Shown: positions 25,569-34,588 of the stretch, piece by piece
Numbering within the stretch: the stretch's first letter is position 1
Layout: each line of letters starts with the position of its first letter
DNA from: Kroppenstedtia sanguinis
GTDB taxonomy: Bacteria > Bacillota > Bacilli > Thermoactinomycetales > DSM-45169
NCBI RefSeq assembly: GCF_050433445.1
Contig: NZ_JBNPXF010000004.1
Coordinates: 1-64,000 of the forward strand
Reading direction: 5' to 3'
Length of the DNA: 64,000 nt
Translations under genes and position numbers: made by a program
The notes under the pieces: model-generated
What the model was told of the DNA's origin: nothing
Databases searched by the model: none
The model's input: only the letters and a program-made list of their open reading frames with translations

Positions 25569-26579
25569 TCAATTCAAGCTTTTGACCACTTTGTCGGCAA
25601 TGTCCCTTTGGATCACTTGGTCATAGGGGACATGGCTTGGAAGTTCGCCCGCTTCTTTCATCACTTGAAGCAAGTGGTTGTATTCCTTCCGGTCAATCAC
25701 CGGATCTGTAGCCCACGTCTCCTGTGACTGGTAACGTTGGATCACCTGGATCAGAACTTTTCGGTCTACATCTTTGAAAGAAGGTTGAATCGCCTCTGCA
25801 ATCTCCTCAGGAGGATGTTTTTTCACCCAGCGTTGCCCTTTGTAGAGAGCACGGGTGAATCGCTGCATCAGCTCTGGATTCTCTTTGAGGTAACTCTCTT
25901 TCGCCAAGTAGATGGTGTAGGGCAACTTTCCACTGTCTTCTCCGAAGGAGGCGACTATATATCCCTTTCCTTCCTGCTCGATTTTGGAAGCGAGGGGTTC
26001 AAAGAGTTGGGCATAATCTCCCGTTCCAGACGCAAATGCGCTGCCTAGGTTTTGGTAATCGATATTTTGGATAATCTCCACCTCTTTGTGAGGTACGAGA
26101 TGATTTTTCCGTTGTACGTGTTCACTCACCATTTCCGGCATTCCGCCTTTGCGTTGCCCTAAGAGTTTCTTTCCTTTCAGGTCTTTCCATTGAAAATCCT
26201 TGACCGGTTTGCGGGAAACAAGAAAAGTGCCATCAGTCTGGGTCACTTGCGCAAAACCGACGATGGGGTTTTGAGCCCCTCGGGAGGTGACATAGACTCC
26301 GGTTTCCGCTCCGACGAGGGCCACATCTGCATCGTTGGATAGAAGGGCAGTCATCGTTTTATCTCCGCCAAATCCGTTGGTCAGCTCGATTTGGATCCCT
26401 TCTTCCTCAAAAAAACCTTTATTGATCGCTACATACTGGGGGGCGTAAAAGATGGACCGGGTCACTTCCATCACTCGTACCCGCTCGTGACGAGAGTTGG
26501 AATCATCCGAGCAGGCTGTAATCAGCAGGAGCAGACTCAGCACCAGACACAGGGTGAAACTTTTTTTGACAGATTGCAT
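25569..26579 (-). CDS. ABC transporter substrate-binding lipoprotein, NitT/TauT type
   Basis: This 336-residue lipoprotein has a signal peptide ending LLITACS and an NMT1/SsuA-like periplasmic-binding fold: an early YAPQYVAINKGFFEEEGIQIEL segment in which the binding protein contacts ligand, then ADVALVGAETGVYV. It starts the operon with the ATPase and permease. NMT1-type proteins bind pyrimidine precursors of thiamine or sulfonates; no riboswitch precedes the gene, so the substrate stays open. A miniature element lies 34 bp upstream and may separate it from its old promoter. Confidence 0.88.
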   Translation of the reverse strand: MQSVKKSFTLCLVLSLLLLITACSDDSNSRHERVRVMEVTRSIFYAPQYVAINKGFFEEEGIQIELTNGFGGDKTMTALLSNDADVALVGAETGVYVTSRGAQNPIVGFAQVTQTDGTFLVSRKPVKDFQWKDLKGKKLLGQRKGGMPEMVSEHVQRKNHLVPHKEVEIIQNIDYQNLGSAFASGTGDYAQLFEPLASKIEQEGKGYIVASFGEDSGKLPYTIYLAKESYLKENPELMQRFTRALYKGQRWVKKHPPEEIAEAIQPSFKDVDRKVLIQVIQRYQSQETWATDPVIDRKEYNHLLQVMKEAGELPSHVPYDQVIQRDIADKVVKSLN

Positions 26580-26613
26580 GCCGGTTCCCTCCGGTAAAAA
26601 AATGGGCTGATGT

Positions 26614-26920
26614 CAGGCGTGTTGATTAGCCATATTTGAGGTGGGGAGATCGTGTTCTACCACGCTCGGATTGCCATCCGGCAAGGAAGTGAAAACTGGC
26701 CGCTCCAAATCTGACCATCGGGCAGGGGCAAAGCCTTACGGAAGCAACACAGGGAAGAGGTTGCCCCTAAACGCCCTCCCTCCAGATTCTCCGCTGGGTA
26801 GGATGGCAACCTTAATCTAGAGCTTCAGCACCTTTGGATTGTAGTGCCCATGGCGCAAAGGTCGCTTTGGCAGCACACGACTCCCTTCCGATGCCCGTTT
26901 TCTGGTAATCAACAGCACTG
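26614..26920 (+). mobile_element. Miniature element, family B, with intact target duplication
   Basis: The 307-bp element begins CAGGCGTGTTGATTAGCC and ends TAATCAACAGCACTG, flanked by perfect 9-bp repeats GGCTGATGT (26605-26613 and 26921-26929). The core is unlike family A but nearly the same as the copy at 62158, with an extra segment of about 45 bp near the right end. GGGGCAA and TTGCCCC pair in the core, and GCCATCC pairs with GGATGGC, so a transcript would be highly structured. It has no credible coding capacity. Confidence 0.9.
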
Positions 26921-26992
26921 GGCTGATGTATCTTATGCCCGGCTTCAAAATCTGTTCACAACCTCCTTTTTTCATGGAAGAATAGCCTGTGC

Positions 26993-26998
26993 TATAAT
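26993..26998 (+). promoter_or_regulatory. -10 box of the heme operon promoter
   Basis: A perfect TATAAT lies 122 bp upstream of hemA. The -35 is weak (TTCATG at 26971, 16-bp spacer), which may imply an activator or a regulated promoter. The leader that follows contains a perfect palindrome at 27026-27046. Confidence 0.5.
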
Positions 26999-27025
26999 GG
27001 GGGATGAATACACACGATCCACGGG

Positions 27026-27046
27026 GTGTAATCCATGGGATTACAC
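27026..27046. promoter_or_regulatory. Perfect palindrome in the hemA leader
   Basis: GTGTAATCC and GGATTACAC are perfect 9-bp arms around ATG, about 20 bp downstream of the likely transcription start. It could bind a repressor or fold as a hairpin in the mRNA. It does not match the PerR, Fur or TnrA patterns I know. Confidence 0.5.
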
Positions 27047-27119
27047 GTGCTGACAGCACCGGCCTGTCGGAGGTGGATAACCGGCAAAAGGAAGAGCCGG
27101 ATCGAGCGGGGTGAGTCTG

Positions 27120-28463
27120 ATGCACATCATCGTAACAGGGTTTAACCATGAGACGGCACCGGTGGAACTTCGGGAACGGATGACTTTTTCTGCCGAAGGT
27201 TTGGGGCGTTCCCTCCAGCGGCTCCGCAATACCAAAAGCATACTGGAGTGCGTGATCCTCAGCACCTGCAATCGGATGGAGCTGTATGTGGTCAGTGATC
27301 AGCCTCACACCGGCCGATATTACTCCAAGATGTTTCTTGAGAGTGAATTTGGCATCCCAAAAGAGGAGTTTGTGGACAATCTGTATGTAAAAGAAGATGA
27401 CGAGGCGGTCTCTCACCTCTTTCGGGTGGTGTCTGGTCTGGATTCCATGGTGTTGGGCGAAACGCAGATTTTAGGCCAGGTGAAGGATGCCTTCATGACT
27501 GCTCAAGAGGCACAAGTGACAGGCACCGTCTTTAATCAGCTGTTTAAGCAGGCCGTCACCTTGGGCAAACGGGTGCAATCGACGACAGAGATCGGCCAAA
27601 ACGCAGTCTCTGTCAGTTATGCGGCGGTGGAACTGGGGAAAAAGATGTTCAGCACTTTCACCGGGAAAACGGTTCTGTTGCTCGGCGCAGGTGAAACCGG
27701 CGAGTTGACAGCGAAGCACTTGGTTGAATCCGGAGCGGATCGAGTGATTGTGCTGAACCGTACCTTTGCAAAAGCGAAGGAAGTAGCCGATCGCTTCCAT
27801 GGAGAGGCGAGACCGATTCAACAATTGGTGACATCGATTCGGGAAGCGGACATCGTGGTCAGTTCCACAGGAGCACCAGAGGCGGTGATCGCCAAAAATG
27901 CGGTTGAAAAAGCGGTGGATAAGCGCCTCGCCCCCTTGTTTCTGATCGATATCGCGATTCCCAGGGATATCGATCCCGCCATTCATGGATTGGACAATGT
28001 TTTTCTCTACGATATCGATGATCTGAAGGGTATTGTGGAAACCAATCGGGGCTTGCGACAACAGGAAGCTGAGAAGGCGGAAGGGATGATCCGGGAAGAG
28101 GCGGAACACTTCCGCGAATGGATTGATACCCTTGGTGTGGTTCCCCTGATTACAGCCCTCCGCGAGAAAGCGCTGGATATTCAGGCGGAGACGATGGACA
28201 GTATTGAACGGAAGTTGCCCGATCTGACTGAACGGGAGAAACGGGTCTTGCGCAAGCATACCAAGAGTATCGTCAACCAGATGCTTCGCGACCCATTGGC
28301 ACGTATCAAGGAGCTTGCCGTCACCAAGAACCGGGATGAGGCGCTTGAGCTGTTTGCCCATGTTTTTGCGTTGGAAGAACAGCTGGAGGCGAAGGAGATC
28401 GAGACGACACGGCGGAAAACCGCGGGGGATATCCAACTGAAGCCATCCCCCCGGACCTGTTGA
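27120..28463 (+). CDS. hemA: Glutamyl-tRNA reductase
   Basis: HemA reduces glutamyl-tRNA to glutamate-1-semialdehyde, the first step of tetrapyrrole synthesis by the C5 route. The 447-residue protein has the catalytic cysteine Cys50 in STCNRMELY, the conserved GETQILGQVKDA region, an NADPH-binding fold (LLLGAGETGE) and the C-terminal dimerisation helices. ATG at 27120 is preferred over GTG 27111 by comparison with the family. It heads the hemAXCDBL operon. Confidence 0.96.
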   Translation: MHIIVTGFNHETAPVELRERMTFSAEGLGRSLQRLRNTKSILECVILSTCNRMELYVVSDQPHTGRYYSKMFLESEFGIPKEEFVDNLYVKEDDEAVSHLFRVVSGLDSMVLGETQILGQVKDAFMTAQEAQVTGTVFNQLFKQAVTLGKRVQSTTEIGQNAVSVSYAAVELGKKMFSTFTGKTVLLLGAGETGELTAKHLVESGADRVIVLNRTFAKAKEVADRFHGEARPIQQLVTSIREADIVVSSTGAPEAVIAKNAVEKAVDKRLAPLFLIDIAIPRDIDPAIHGLDNVFLYDIDDLKGIVETNRGLRQQEAEKAEGMIREEAEHFREWIDTLGVVPLITALREKALDIQAETMDSIERKLPDLTEREKRVLRKHTKSIVNQMLRDPLARIKELAVTKNRDEALELFAHVFALEEQLEAKEIETTRRKTAGDIQLKPSPRTC

Positions 28464-28500
28464 GGGGTCTGTCCGTTCCCGGGTGAAGGGGGAGACCGGT

Positions 28501-29313
28501 GTGTTTGCCAAGGGGTGGTTTTACGATTTAATCATCTATGTCTATGTTTTGAGCCTGTTGTTCGCTTTTTCAGACCTGCTTCAGCCCAGCCGACGTTCGC
28601 GCCGGTTGGCGCTTCTACTTTTAATGACCGTTTGGTTTTTTCAAACGGTTTTTTTGACATGGATCTTGAGCAGTCGATTTCCAGCACTTTCGGGAACGGA
28701 CTCCCTCCTGTTTTACTCTTGGGTTCTGGTGACACTCTCTCTGGTGATGGATCGGGTGTATCAAAATGATTTCCTGATCTTTTCCACCAATTTGCCGGGT
28801 CTTGCATTTCTAGCGGCTCATCTGTACATCGCTCCGGAATCGGCACCTTTGTCCAAGTTCTTGTCATCCGAACTGGTGTTCGTCCATGTGACTTTGGCTT
28901 TTCTGGCATACGCCCTGTTTTCCCTGTCGGCGGTGACGGCGGTGCTGTACCTGATCGGATGCAAGTTGCTGAAGCGTAAGCGTTGGAACCAGACTCTTCG
29001 CCGTCTGCCCAGTCTGGGTAGTCTGCAGCATTTTTCAAACCGGATGGTGATGGTCGGAGTTCCTCTGTTGCTATTAGCACTGGTGTTGGGAGGGGTCTGG
29101 GCCTATAAACAGATCGGGGGCGCTTTTTGGTATGATCCCAAGATCTTTTGCTCGATCCTCGTGTTATGCACCTATTTGGTCTATCTGTACCAGCGGGCGG
29201 TCCGGGGTTGGAGTGGCCAACGTCTCGCTTGGTGGAATTTCGTCTCTTTTATCACCGTGGTGATCAATTACCTGATTTCCAACGCGGGTTTTTCCTTTCA
29301 TCGGTGGTTATAA
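28501..29313 (+). CDS. hemX: HemX/CcsA-type membrane protein
   Basis: The 270-residue protein has about eight membrane helices and belongs to the cytochrome c assembly (CcsA/ResC/HemX) family; GGVWAYKQIGGAFWYDPK corresponds to the conserved tryptophan-rich loop, here less tryptophan-rich than in CcsA. HemX of B. subtilis lowers HemA levels. The start GTG at 28501 follows GGGGGAGA. It sits between hemA and hemC exactly as in B. subtilis. Confidence 0.9.
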   Translation: MFAKGWFYDLIIYVYVLSLLFAFSDLLQPSRRSRRLALLLLMTVWFFQTVFLTWILSSRFPALSGTDSLLFYSWVLVTLSLVMDRVYQNDFLIFSTNLPGLAFLAAHLYIAPESAPLSKFLSSELVFVHVTLAFLAYALFSLSAVTAVLYLIGCKLLKRKRWNQTLRRLPSLGSLQHFSNRMVMVGVPLLLLALVLGGVWAYKQIGGAFWYDPKIFCSILVLCTYLVYLYQRAVRGWSGQRLAWWNFVSFITVVINYLISNAGFSFHRWL

Positions 29314-29384
29314 TGGCGATTCTATCCAGCCCGTAAAGTGGAGTGGAAAGCGATTGGACTGTTTCCATAAGGAGGAGTAGGATC

Positions 29385-30314
29385 ATGCGTACCATCGTTG
29401 TCGGAACACGGCGCAGTCAGTTGGCAATCACTCAGTCGCAATGGGTGATGGAACAATTACAGGATCGGCTACCGCAAGGTTGGCAGATGGAACTGGAGAA
29501 GATGGTGACCCGTGGGGACCAGATTCTGAATGTCACCCTGTCCAAAGTGGGTGGAAAAGGATTATTTGTCAAAGAGATTGAACAGGCATTGCTGGACGGC
29601 CGGATCGATTTCGCTGTTCACAGCATGAAGGATATGCCCGGTGAGATGCCTGAGGGGTTAACCTTCGGGGCAGTTACCCGGCGGGAAGACCCTCGGGATT
29701 GTTTACTGTCTCGGGAAGGGGATCTATTGGAGGGTTTGCCGGAGAATGCCTGCGTGGGAACCAGCAGTCTGCGTCGCCAGGCCCAGATCTTGGCTTATCG
29801 GCCTGATTTGCGGGTGGAGCCGGTTCGGGGAAATTTGAACACCCGGTATCAAAAATTGATGGAAGGTCAATTCGACGCCATCATCCTGGCTCAAGCAGGG
29901 ATTAGGCGAATGGATTGGACCGACAAAGTGACCCAGGTGGTTCCTGAAGAGGTGATGCTACCGGCGGTAGGCCAAGGTGCTCTCGCGGTTCAGTGTCGAA
30001 GGGATGATGAAGAGCTATTGAGTCTGTTAGCAGAAGTGAATGATCCGGTGACGGAACGGGCTGTCGCCGCAGAGCGTACTTTCCTTCAAGCCTTTGAGGG
30101 AGGGTGTCATTTGCCCATTGCTGGTCGAGCTAAGGTGGAGGGGGAGCGGATCCATCTTCGCGGGTTGGTAGCGCATCCCTCAGGCACACCGATACTGAGA
30201 GAGGAGGCGGAAGGGACAGATCCCGTGGAGCTGGGAGGCCGTCTGGCTCAAGAACTGATGGAGAAAGGAGCCCGGTCTCTACTTGAGGAAGTGAAGAAAG
30301 GGATGGAAGCATGA
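29385..30314 (+). CDS. hemC: Porphobilinogen deaminase (hydroxymethylbilane synthase)
   Basis: HemC polymerises four porphobilinogens into hydroxymethylbilane on a covalently bound dipyrromethane cofactor. The 309-residue protein contains VGTRRSQLAI at the N-terminus, AVHSMKDMP with the catalytic aspartate-region residues, VGTSSLRRQAQ and the cofactor-binding cysteine in EGGCHLPIAG. ATG at 29385 has AAGGAGG upstream. It overlaps hemD by 4 bp (ATGA). Confidence 0.96.
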   Translation: MRTIVVGTRRSQLAITQSQWVMEQLQDRLPQGWQMELEKMVTRGDQILNVTLSKVGGKGLFVKEIEQALLDGRIDFAVHSMKDMPGEMPEGLTFGAVTRREDPRDCLLSREGDLLEGLPENACVGTSSLRRQAQILAYRPDLRVEPVRGNLNTRYQKLMEGQFDAIILAQAGIRRMDWTDKVTQVVPEEVMLPAVGQGALAVQCRRDDEELLSLLAEVNDPVTERAVAAERTFLQAFEGGCHLPIAGRAKVEGERIHLRGLVAHPSGTPILREEAEGTDPVELGGRLAQELMEKGARSLLEEVKKGMEA

Positions 30315-31777
30315 AAGGGGAACAGGTCATCCCATTGGTGGGGGCAGGTCCCGGAAATCCGGATCTGTTGACGCTGAAGGGTCGGGATACACTGCGGCAG
30401 GCAGACATCCTGTTTTACGATCCAAGGGTGTCCCCAGCACTGTTCCGATTTTTGCCAGAGGGAGCCCGAAGAGTAGCGGCGGAGACCGGAACCGCTGGCT
30501 TTAAAATCATCCAGGCTTGTCAGAAGGGGCAGCAAGTGGTCCGGTTGGTGAGCGGGGATCCTTATCTCGACCGGGGCACAGTCTCTGAAGCTCTGGAGCT
30601 GGCAGCCAGGGGAATTCAGACGGAGCCGGTTCCCGGATTGCCGTTGGAGACGACTCTTCCAGCCTATGCGGGGATCGCCCCAGCCTGGGGGAGCGGTAAT
30701 TGGACGGTGTACCGATTTGCGGAGATGGAGACCCTCAACTGGGAAAGAGTCGCCGATTCGACCGGTACCCAGATCATTTTTCCGGAGGGACAGGGGGTTC
30801 AACAGGTGGCTGAGAAGCTGATGAACGCCGGTTTATCTCCCGATACCCCTGTGGCCCTGATTGAAAATGGAAGTCGAATGGAACAAAAAGTGTGGACGGG
30901 TTATCTCGGTGGGGTGACAAAGGAGTATGAGTCACATGATGTTGCTCTGTGGATCCTCGGAGACGGGGTCAGATCGAGAGAGAATCTCGCCTGGTTGGAG
31001 AGAAAGCCTTTGTTTGGACGACGGATCTTATTGACCCGGGCGAAAGGTCAAAATCAGTCCATGAGGGAGAAAATCAGTCGGCTCGGTGGAGAGACTGTGG
31101 AATTTCCTGCGATTGAGATTCGTCCGCCGCAACAACAGGAGTTATTGGATCAAGCTCTGCGTCGTCTGGAGACCTTTGACTGGGTGATTTTCACCAGTGT
31201 GAATGGAGTGGACTTTTTCTTTCGTCATTTGAACCGTCTGCGCATCGATATCCGGCGAATGCATCGGGCCCGGTTAGCGGCGGTGGGCTCTCAGACGGCA
31301 CAAGCGTTGGAAGAGAAGGGTCTCCAGGTAGACATCCTTCCAAAAACATACCAGGCCGAAAATCTGATCGAGGCGTTGAAACCCCATGTAAGTCCAGGGG
31401 AAAAGATATTGCTTCCCCGTGCCAACATTGCCCGGAAACTGTTGGCCACTGAGCTGACGAACTGTGGTTGTCAGGTGACCGATGTGGATGCATATGATAC
31501 CCTCCCCGCTTCTCAGGGAATCGGGGAGGTGGCCGGGATGTTGAAACGGAGAGAGATCCATTTTATAACATTCACCAGCGCATCAACGGTGCGCAATTTT
31601 GTGAAGGCCCTCAGTAACGTGGAATCCCAATGGATGTCATGGCTCGATGGCATTCAGGTGGTCTGTATCGGGCCGATTGCTGCACAGACAGCGGAAGAAT
31701 ACGGGTTGCAGGTAGATGCGGTTGCCAAGGTTTATACTATCGATGGTCTGATTGAAGCCATGATTCAATTGCCATAA
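30311..31777 (+). CDS. hemD: Uroporphyrinogen-III synthase with a degenerate methyltransferase-like N-terminal domain
   Basis: The 488-residue protein is about twice the size of HemD alone. Residues about 235-488 are uroporphyrinogen-III synthase (RRILLTRAKGQ, DWVIFTSVNGVDFFF, FITFTSASTVRNF). Residues 1-230 resemble uroporphyrinogen methyltransferase (SUMT/CobA): VGAGPGNPDLLTLKGRD and VPGLPLETTLPAYAGI. There the conserved GGDPF/GRGGEE segment reads SGDPYLDRGTVSEA and the PLTHR motif is lost, so methylation is doubtful. CobA-HemD fusions are known; here the first half may be structural only. It overlaps hemC by 4 bp. Confidence 0.88.
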   Translation: MKGEQVIPLVGAGPGNPDLLTLKGRDTLRQADILFYDPRVSPALFRFLPEGARRVAAETGTAGFKIIQACQKGQQVVRLVSGDPYLDRGTVSEALELAARGIQTEPVPGLPLETTLPAYAGIAPAWGSGNWTVYRFAEMETLNWERVADSTGTQIIFPEGQGVQQVAEKLMNAGLSPDTPVALIENGSRMEQKVWTGYLGGVTKEYESHDVALWILGDGVRSRENLAWLERKPLFGRRILLTRAKGQNQSMREKISRLGGETVEFPAIEIRPPQQQELLDQALRRLETFDWVIFTSVNGVDFFFRHLNRLRIDIRRMHRARLAAVGSQTAQALEEKGLQVDILPKTYQAENLIEALKPHVSPGEKILLPRANIARKLLATELTNCGCQVTDVDAYDTLPASQGIGEVAGMLKRREIHFITFTSASTVRNFVKALSNVESQWMSWLDGIQVVCIGPIAAQTAEEYGLQVDAVAKVYTIDGLIEAMIQLP

Positions 31778-31799
31778 TCTCATTGGAGGAGGAATCAAT

Positions 31800-32777
31800 A
31801 TGAAACCCTTTGCCCGTCACCGAAGACTGAGAAGTGGAGAGAATATCCGCCGGATGGTCCGGGAACACCAGGTATCCCCGGATGACTTTATTTATCCCAT
31901 TTTTGCCGTGGAGGGGAGTGATATTAAAGAAGAAGTCCCTTCCATGCCCGGAGTGTTTCACTTTTCCCTCGATCGCCTGGACGAAGAGGTGGATGAAGTG
32001 GTGGAACTGGGCATTCCCTCGATCATTCTGTTCGGGGTACCCCAGGAGAAGGATGCCTGTGGCAGTTCAGCCTATGCCGATGAGGGGATTGTGCAGCGGG
32101 CCATCCGCCAAGTGAAACAGCGGTATCCTGATTTGTATGTGATGGCGGATACTTGTCTTTGTCAATATACAGATCATGGCCATTGTGGTGTGGTGGAGAA
32201 CGGGGAGATCGTCAATGACGAATCTTTGCAAGTCTTGGCCCGGACGGCTGTCTCTCAAGCTCAGGCCGGGGCGGATCTGATCGCTCCTTCCAATATGATG
32301 GACGGATTTGTGACTGTGATCCGGGAAGCCTTGGATGAGGCGGGCTTCACCCACATCCCGATCATGTCTTATGCGGTCAAGTACGCATCCGCATTTTATG
32401 GCCCCTTCCGCGATGCAGCCCATTCCACCCCTCAATTTGGAGATCGCCGCACCTACCAGATGGATCCGGCCAATGCCAAAGAAGCGCTCCGGGAAGCCAC
32501 TTCCGATGTGGCAGAGGGTGCAGATCTGTTGATGGTGAAGCCGGGGTTGGCCTATATGGATATCATCCATCAGTTGAAGGAGAACTTTCATCTGCCTGTG
32601 GCGGCATATAATGTCAGTGGGGAATACTCCATGGTAAAGGCTGCCGCCGACAAGGGGTGGATCGATGAACAGGCGGTGGTTTTGGAGACATTGACAAGCA
32701 TGAAGCGGGCCGGAGCAGATCTGATTCTGACCTATCACGCCAAAGATGCGGCACGGTGGTTGACGAATCGCCCTTGA
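31800..32777 (+). CDS. hemB: Delta-aminolevulinic acid dehydratase (porphobilinogen synthase)
   Basis: HemB condenses two aminolevulinates into porphobilinogen. The 325-residue protein has the zinc-site cysteines in MADTCLCQYTDHGHCG, and two catalytic lysines, in MSYAVKYASAFYGPFRDA and LMVKPGLAYMD. The TIM-barrel length is normal. The ATG follows GGAGGAGG. It stands between hemD and hemL with one small unknown gene after it. Confidence 0.97.
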   Translation: MKPFARHRRLRSGENIRRMVREHQVSPDDFIYPIFAVEGSDIKEEVPSMPGVFHFSLDRLDEEVDEVVELGIPSIILFGVPQEKDACGSSAYADEGIVQRAIRQVKQRYPDLYVMADTCLCQYTDHGHCGVVENGEIVNDESLQVLARTAVSQAQAGADLIAPSNMMDGFVTVIREALDEAGFTHIPIMSYAVKYASAFYGPFRDAAHSTPQFGDRRTYQMDPANAKEALREATSDVAEGADLLMVKPGLAYMDIIHQLKENFHLPVAAYNVSGEYSMVKAAADKGWIDEQAVVLETLTSMKRAGADLILTYHAKDAARWLTNRP

Positions 32778-32851
32778 GGTCTCATATAGGAAGACAGAAC
32801 CATTGGTCGAAGGATTGTACTGGACACAGCGGATGTCAAGGAGGCGGAGGA

Positions 32852-33184
32852 GTGGCCGAAACCTATTCTCTCCGGTTGTTGCGGGGAAAAACGGAGCACC
32901 GTTCCGTTGTCATCCCTTTCGAGGAAGCTTGGCTTTCACTGGAGATGCCGGGACCTTTTAATCTGAAGAGCTGGTCGGTGATCGTCACGGGAATCGAGGC
33001 TTCAGGAGCGGAGTTGCTGGACGACTGTTATTACTATGGGGGCCGAACTTTGACTTTGGTGATGGAAACCCAAGGAGGCAAAAAGCTCAGTGGAATTGTG
33101 GGGATCCGTTCGTTGGCAGTGGGTCCCCAAGCCCGGGCGGTTTTTGATGGGATGGGATTTCTGGATGGATTTGAACTTTTGTAG
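32852..33184 (+). CDS. Conserved-context hypothetical protein in the heme operon
   Basis: I do not recognise this 110-residue protein. It starts at GTG behind AAGGAGGCGGAGGA, a very strong ribosome-binding site, and codon use matches its neighbours, so it is very likely expressed. The sequence predicts mixed beta strands with no signal peptide or membrane helix. A DDCYYYGGRTLTL segment and a C-terminal FDGMGFLDGFELL stand out. Lying between hemB and hemL, it may have an accessory role in heme synthesis, but this is inferred from position only. Confidence 0.7.
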   Translation: MAETYSLRLLRGKTEHRSVVIPFEEAWLSLEMPGPFNLKSWSVIVTGIEASGAELLDDCYYYGGRTLTLVMETQGGKKLSGIVGIRSLAVGPQARAVFDGMGFLDGFELL

Positions 33185-33213
33185 CGGGCTGAGGAAAAGG
33201 GAGGGATGGACCG

Positions 33214-34503
33214 TTGACAAGAAGTTTTGAACGGTCGGCGGCATATTTTGAGGAAGCAAAACAGGTGATCCCCGGGGGAGTGAACAGCCCGGTTCGCGCC
33301 TTTAAAAGTGTGGGAATGTCTCCGGTATTTGTCCAACGGGGAGAAGGCTCCCGGATTTTTGACGAAGACGGCAATGATTATATCGACTATATCTGTTCCT
33401 GGGGCCCCCTGATTTTGGGGCATGCGCACCCAGCCGTGGTGGAAGCGGTGACTGCGGCCGCCGCTCGGGGCACCAGTTTTGGCACCCCCACCGTGATGGA
33501 GACCCAACTGGCGCAGTTGGTGACACAGAGGGTTCCCGGGATGGAAACGGTTCGGATGGTCAACTCGGGAACGGAAGCGACGATGAGTGCTCTCCGATTG
33601 GCCCGGGCTTATACCAAGCGGAACAAGATACTCAAATTTGAAGGATGTTACCATGGCCATACCGACAGCCTGCTGATCAAAGCGGGGTCCGGGGTGGCTA
33701 CGCTGGGTTTGCCCGACAGCCCAGGGGTTCCCGAAAACACCGGTCAACATACGCTTACGGTGCCATACAACGATTTGGACAGTACTCGGGTCGCATTTCA
33801 AAAGTTTGGACATGATATAGCCGCTGTGATTGTGGAGCCGGTGGCCGGCAATATGGGTGTGGTTCCTCCGGAACCGGGCTTTCTTGAAGGTTTGCGTCGC
33901 TTAACCCGACATTATGGGAGCCTTCTGATTTTTGATGAAGTGATGACCGGATTTCGTGTGGATTACCACTGTGCCCAAGGTTTGTTCGGGATCGAACCGG
34001 ATCTGACCACCCTGGGCAAGGTGATCGGCGGGGGACTGCCGGTGGGGGCTTACGGTGGGAAACGGGAGATCATGGAGATGGTGGCTCCCGATGGTCCGGT
34101 CTACCAAGCGGGAACCCTCTCCGGAAATCCCCTGGCTATGGCTGCCGGATACACCACCCTGCAGGAAATGGGTAAGCCGGGGGCCTACGAGCAGTTGGAA
34201 CAGCGGGCGATCCGTCTGGAGGAAGGCTTGAACCAGAACGCTGAACAGGCGGGGATTCCTCATCATATCAACCGGATCGGTTCCATGATCTGCCTCTTTT
34301 TCACCGATGAGCGGGTCATCAGCTACGAACAGGCGAAACAGGCGGATACCGACCGGTTTGCCCGGTATTTCAGAGGAATGATGGAACAAGGGATCTCCTT
34401 GCCCCCCTCTCAGTTTGAGGGAATGTTCATCTCCATGGCTCATACGGAAGAAGATATTGAACGGACCCTGGAAGCCAGCCGTCATGTGATGAATCAACTG
34501 TGA
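33214..34503 (+). CDS. hemL: Glutamate-1-semialdehyde 2,1-aminomutase
   Basis: HemL converts glutamate-1-semialdehyde to 5-aminolevulinate with PLP. The 429-residue class III aminotransferase fold shows GGVNSPVRAF, NSGTEATMSALRLAR, IFDEVMTGFRV and the PLP lysine Lys269 in TTLGKVIGGGLPVGAYGG. It starts at TTG 33214 with GAGGGATGG just upstream. It is the last gene of the heme operon, followed by a terminator. Confidence 0.96.
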   Translation: MTRSFERSAAYFEEAKQVIPGGVNSPVRAFKSVGMSPVFVQRGEGSRIFDEDGNDYIDYICSWGPLILGHAHPAVVEAVTAAAARGTSFGTPTVMETQLAQLVTQRVPGMETVRMVNSGTEATMSALRLARAYTKRNKILKFEGCYHGHTDSLLIKAGSGVATLGLPDSPGVPENTGQHTLTVPYNDLDSTRVAFQKFGHDIAAVIVEPVAGNMGVVPPEPGFLEGLRRLTRHYGSLLIFDEVMTGFRVDYHCAQGLFGIEPDLTTLGKVIGGGLPVGAYGGKREIMEMVAPDGPVYQAGTLSGNPLAMAAGYTTLQEMGKPGAYEQLEQRAIRLEEGLNQNAEQAGIPHHINRIGSMICLFFTDERVISYEQAKQADTDRFARYFRGMMEQGISLPPSQFEGMFISMAHTEEDIERTLEASRHVMNQL

Positions 34504-34512
34504 AATAGAATG

Positions 34513-34544
34513 AAAGCCGCCGATTCCCATCGGTGGCTTTTTTT
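34513..34544 (+). terminator. Terminator of the heme operon
   Basis: AAAGCCGCCGAT pairs with ATCGGTGGCTTT (one wobble) and is followed by TTTT. Confidence 0.88.
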
Positions 34545-34588
34545 AGATGTTAGGGGGGCTTCCTCTTCCAATTGGACGGACAGGGCAT

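Noticed and set aside
26817..27416. 199-codon leftward frame over the hemA start
   Set aside because: It is the antisense shadow of hemA and of the miniature element.
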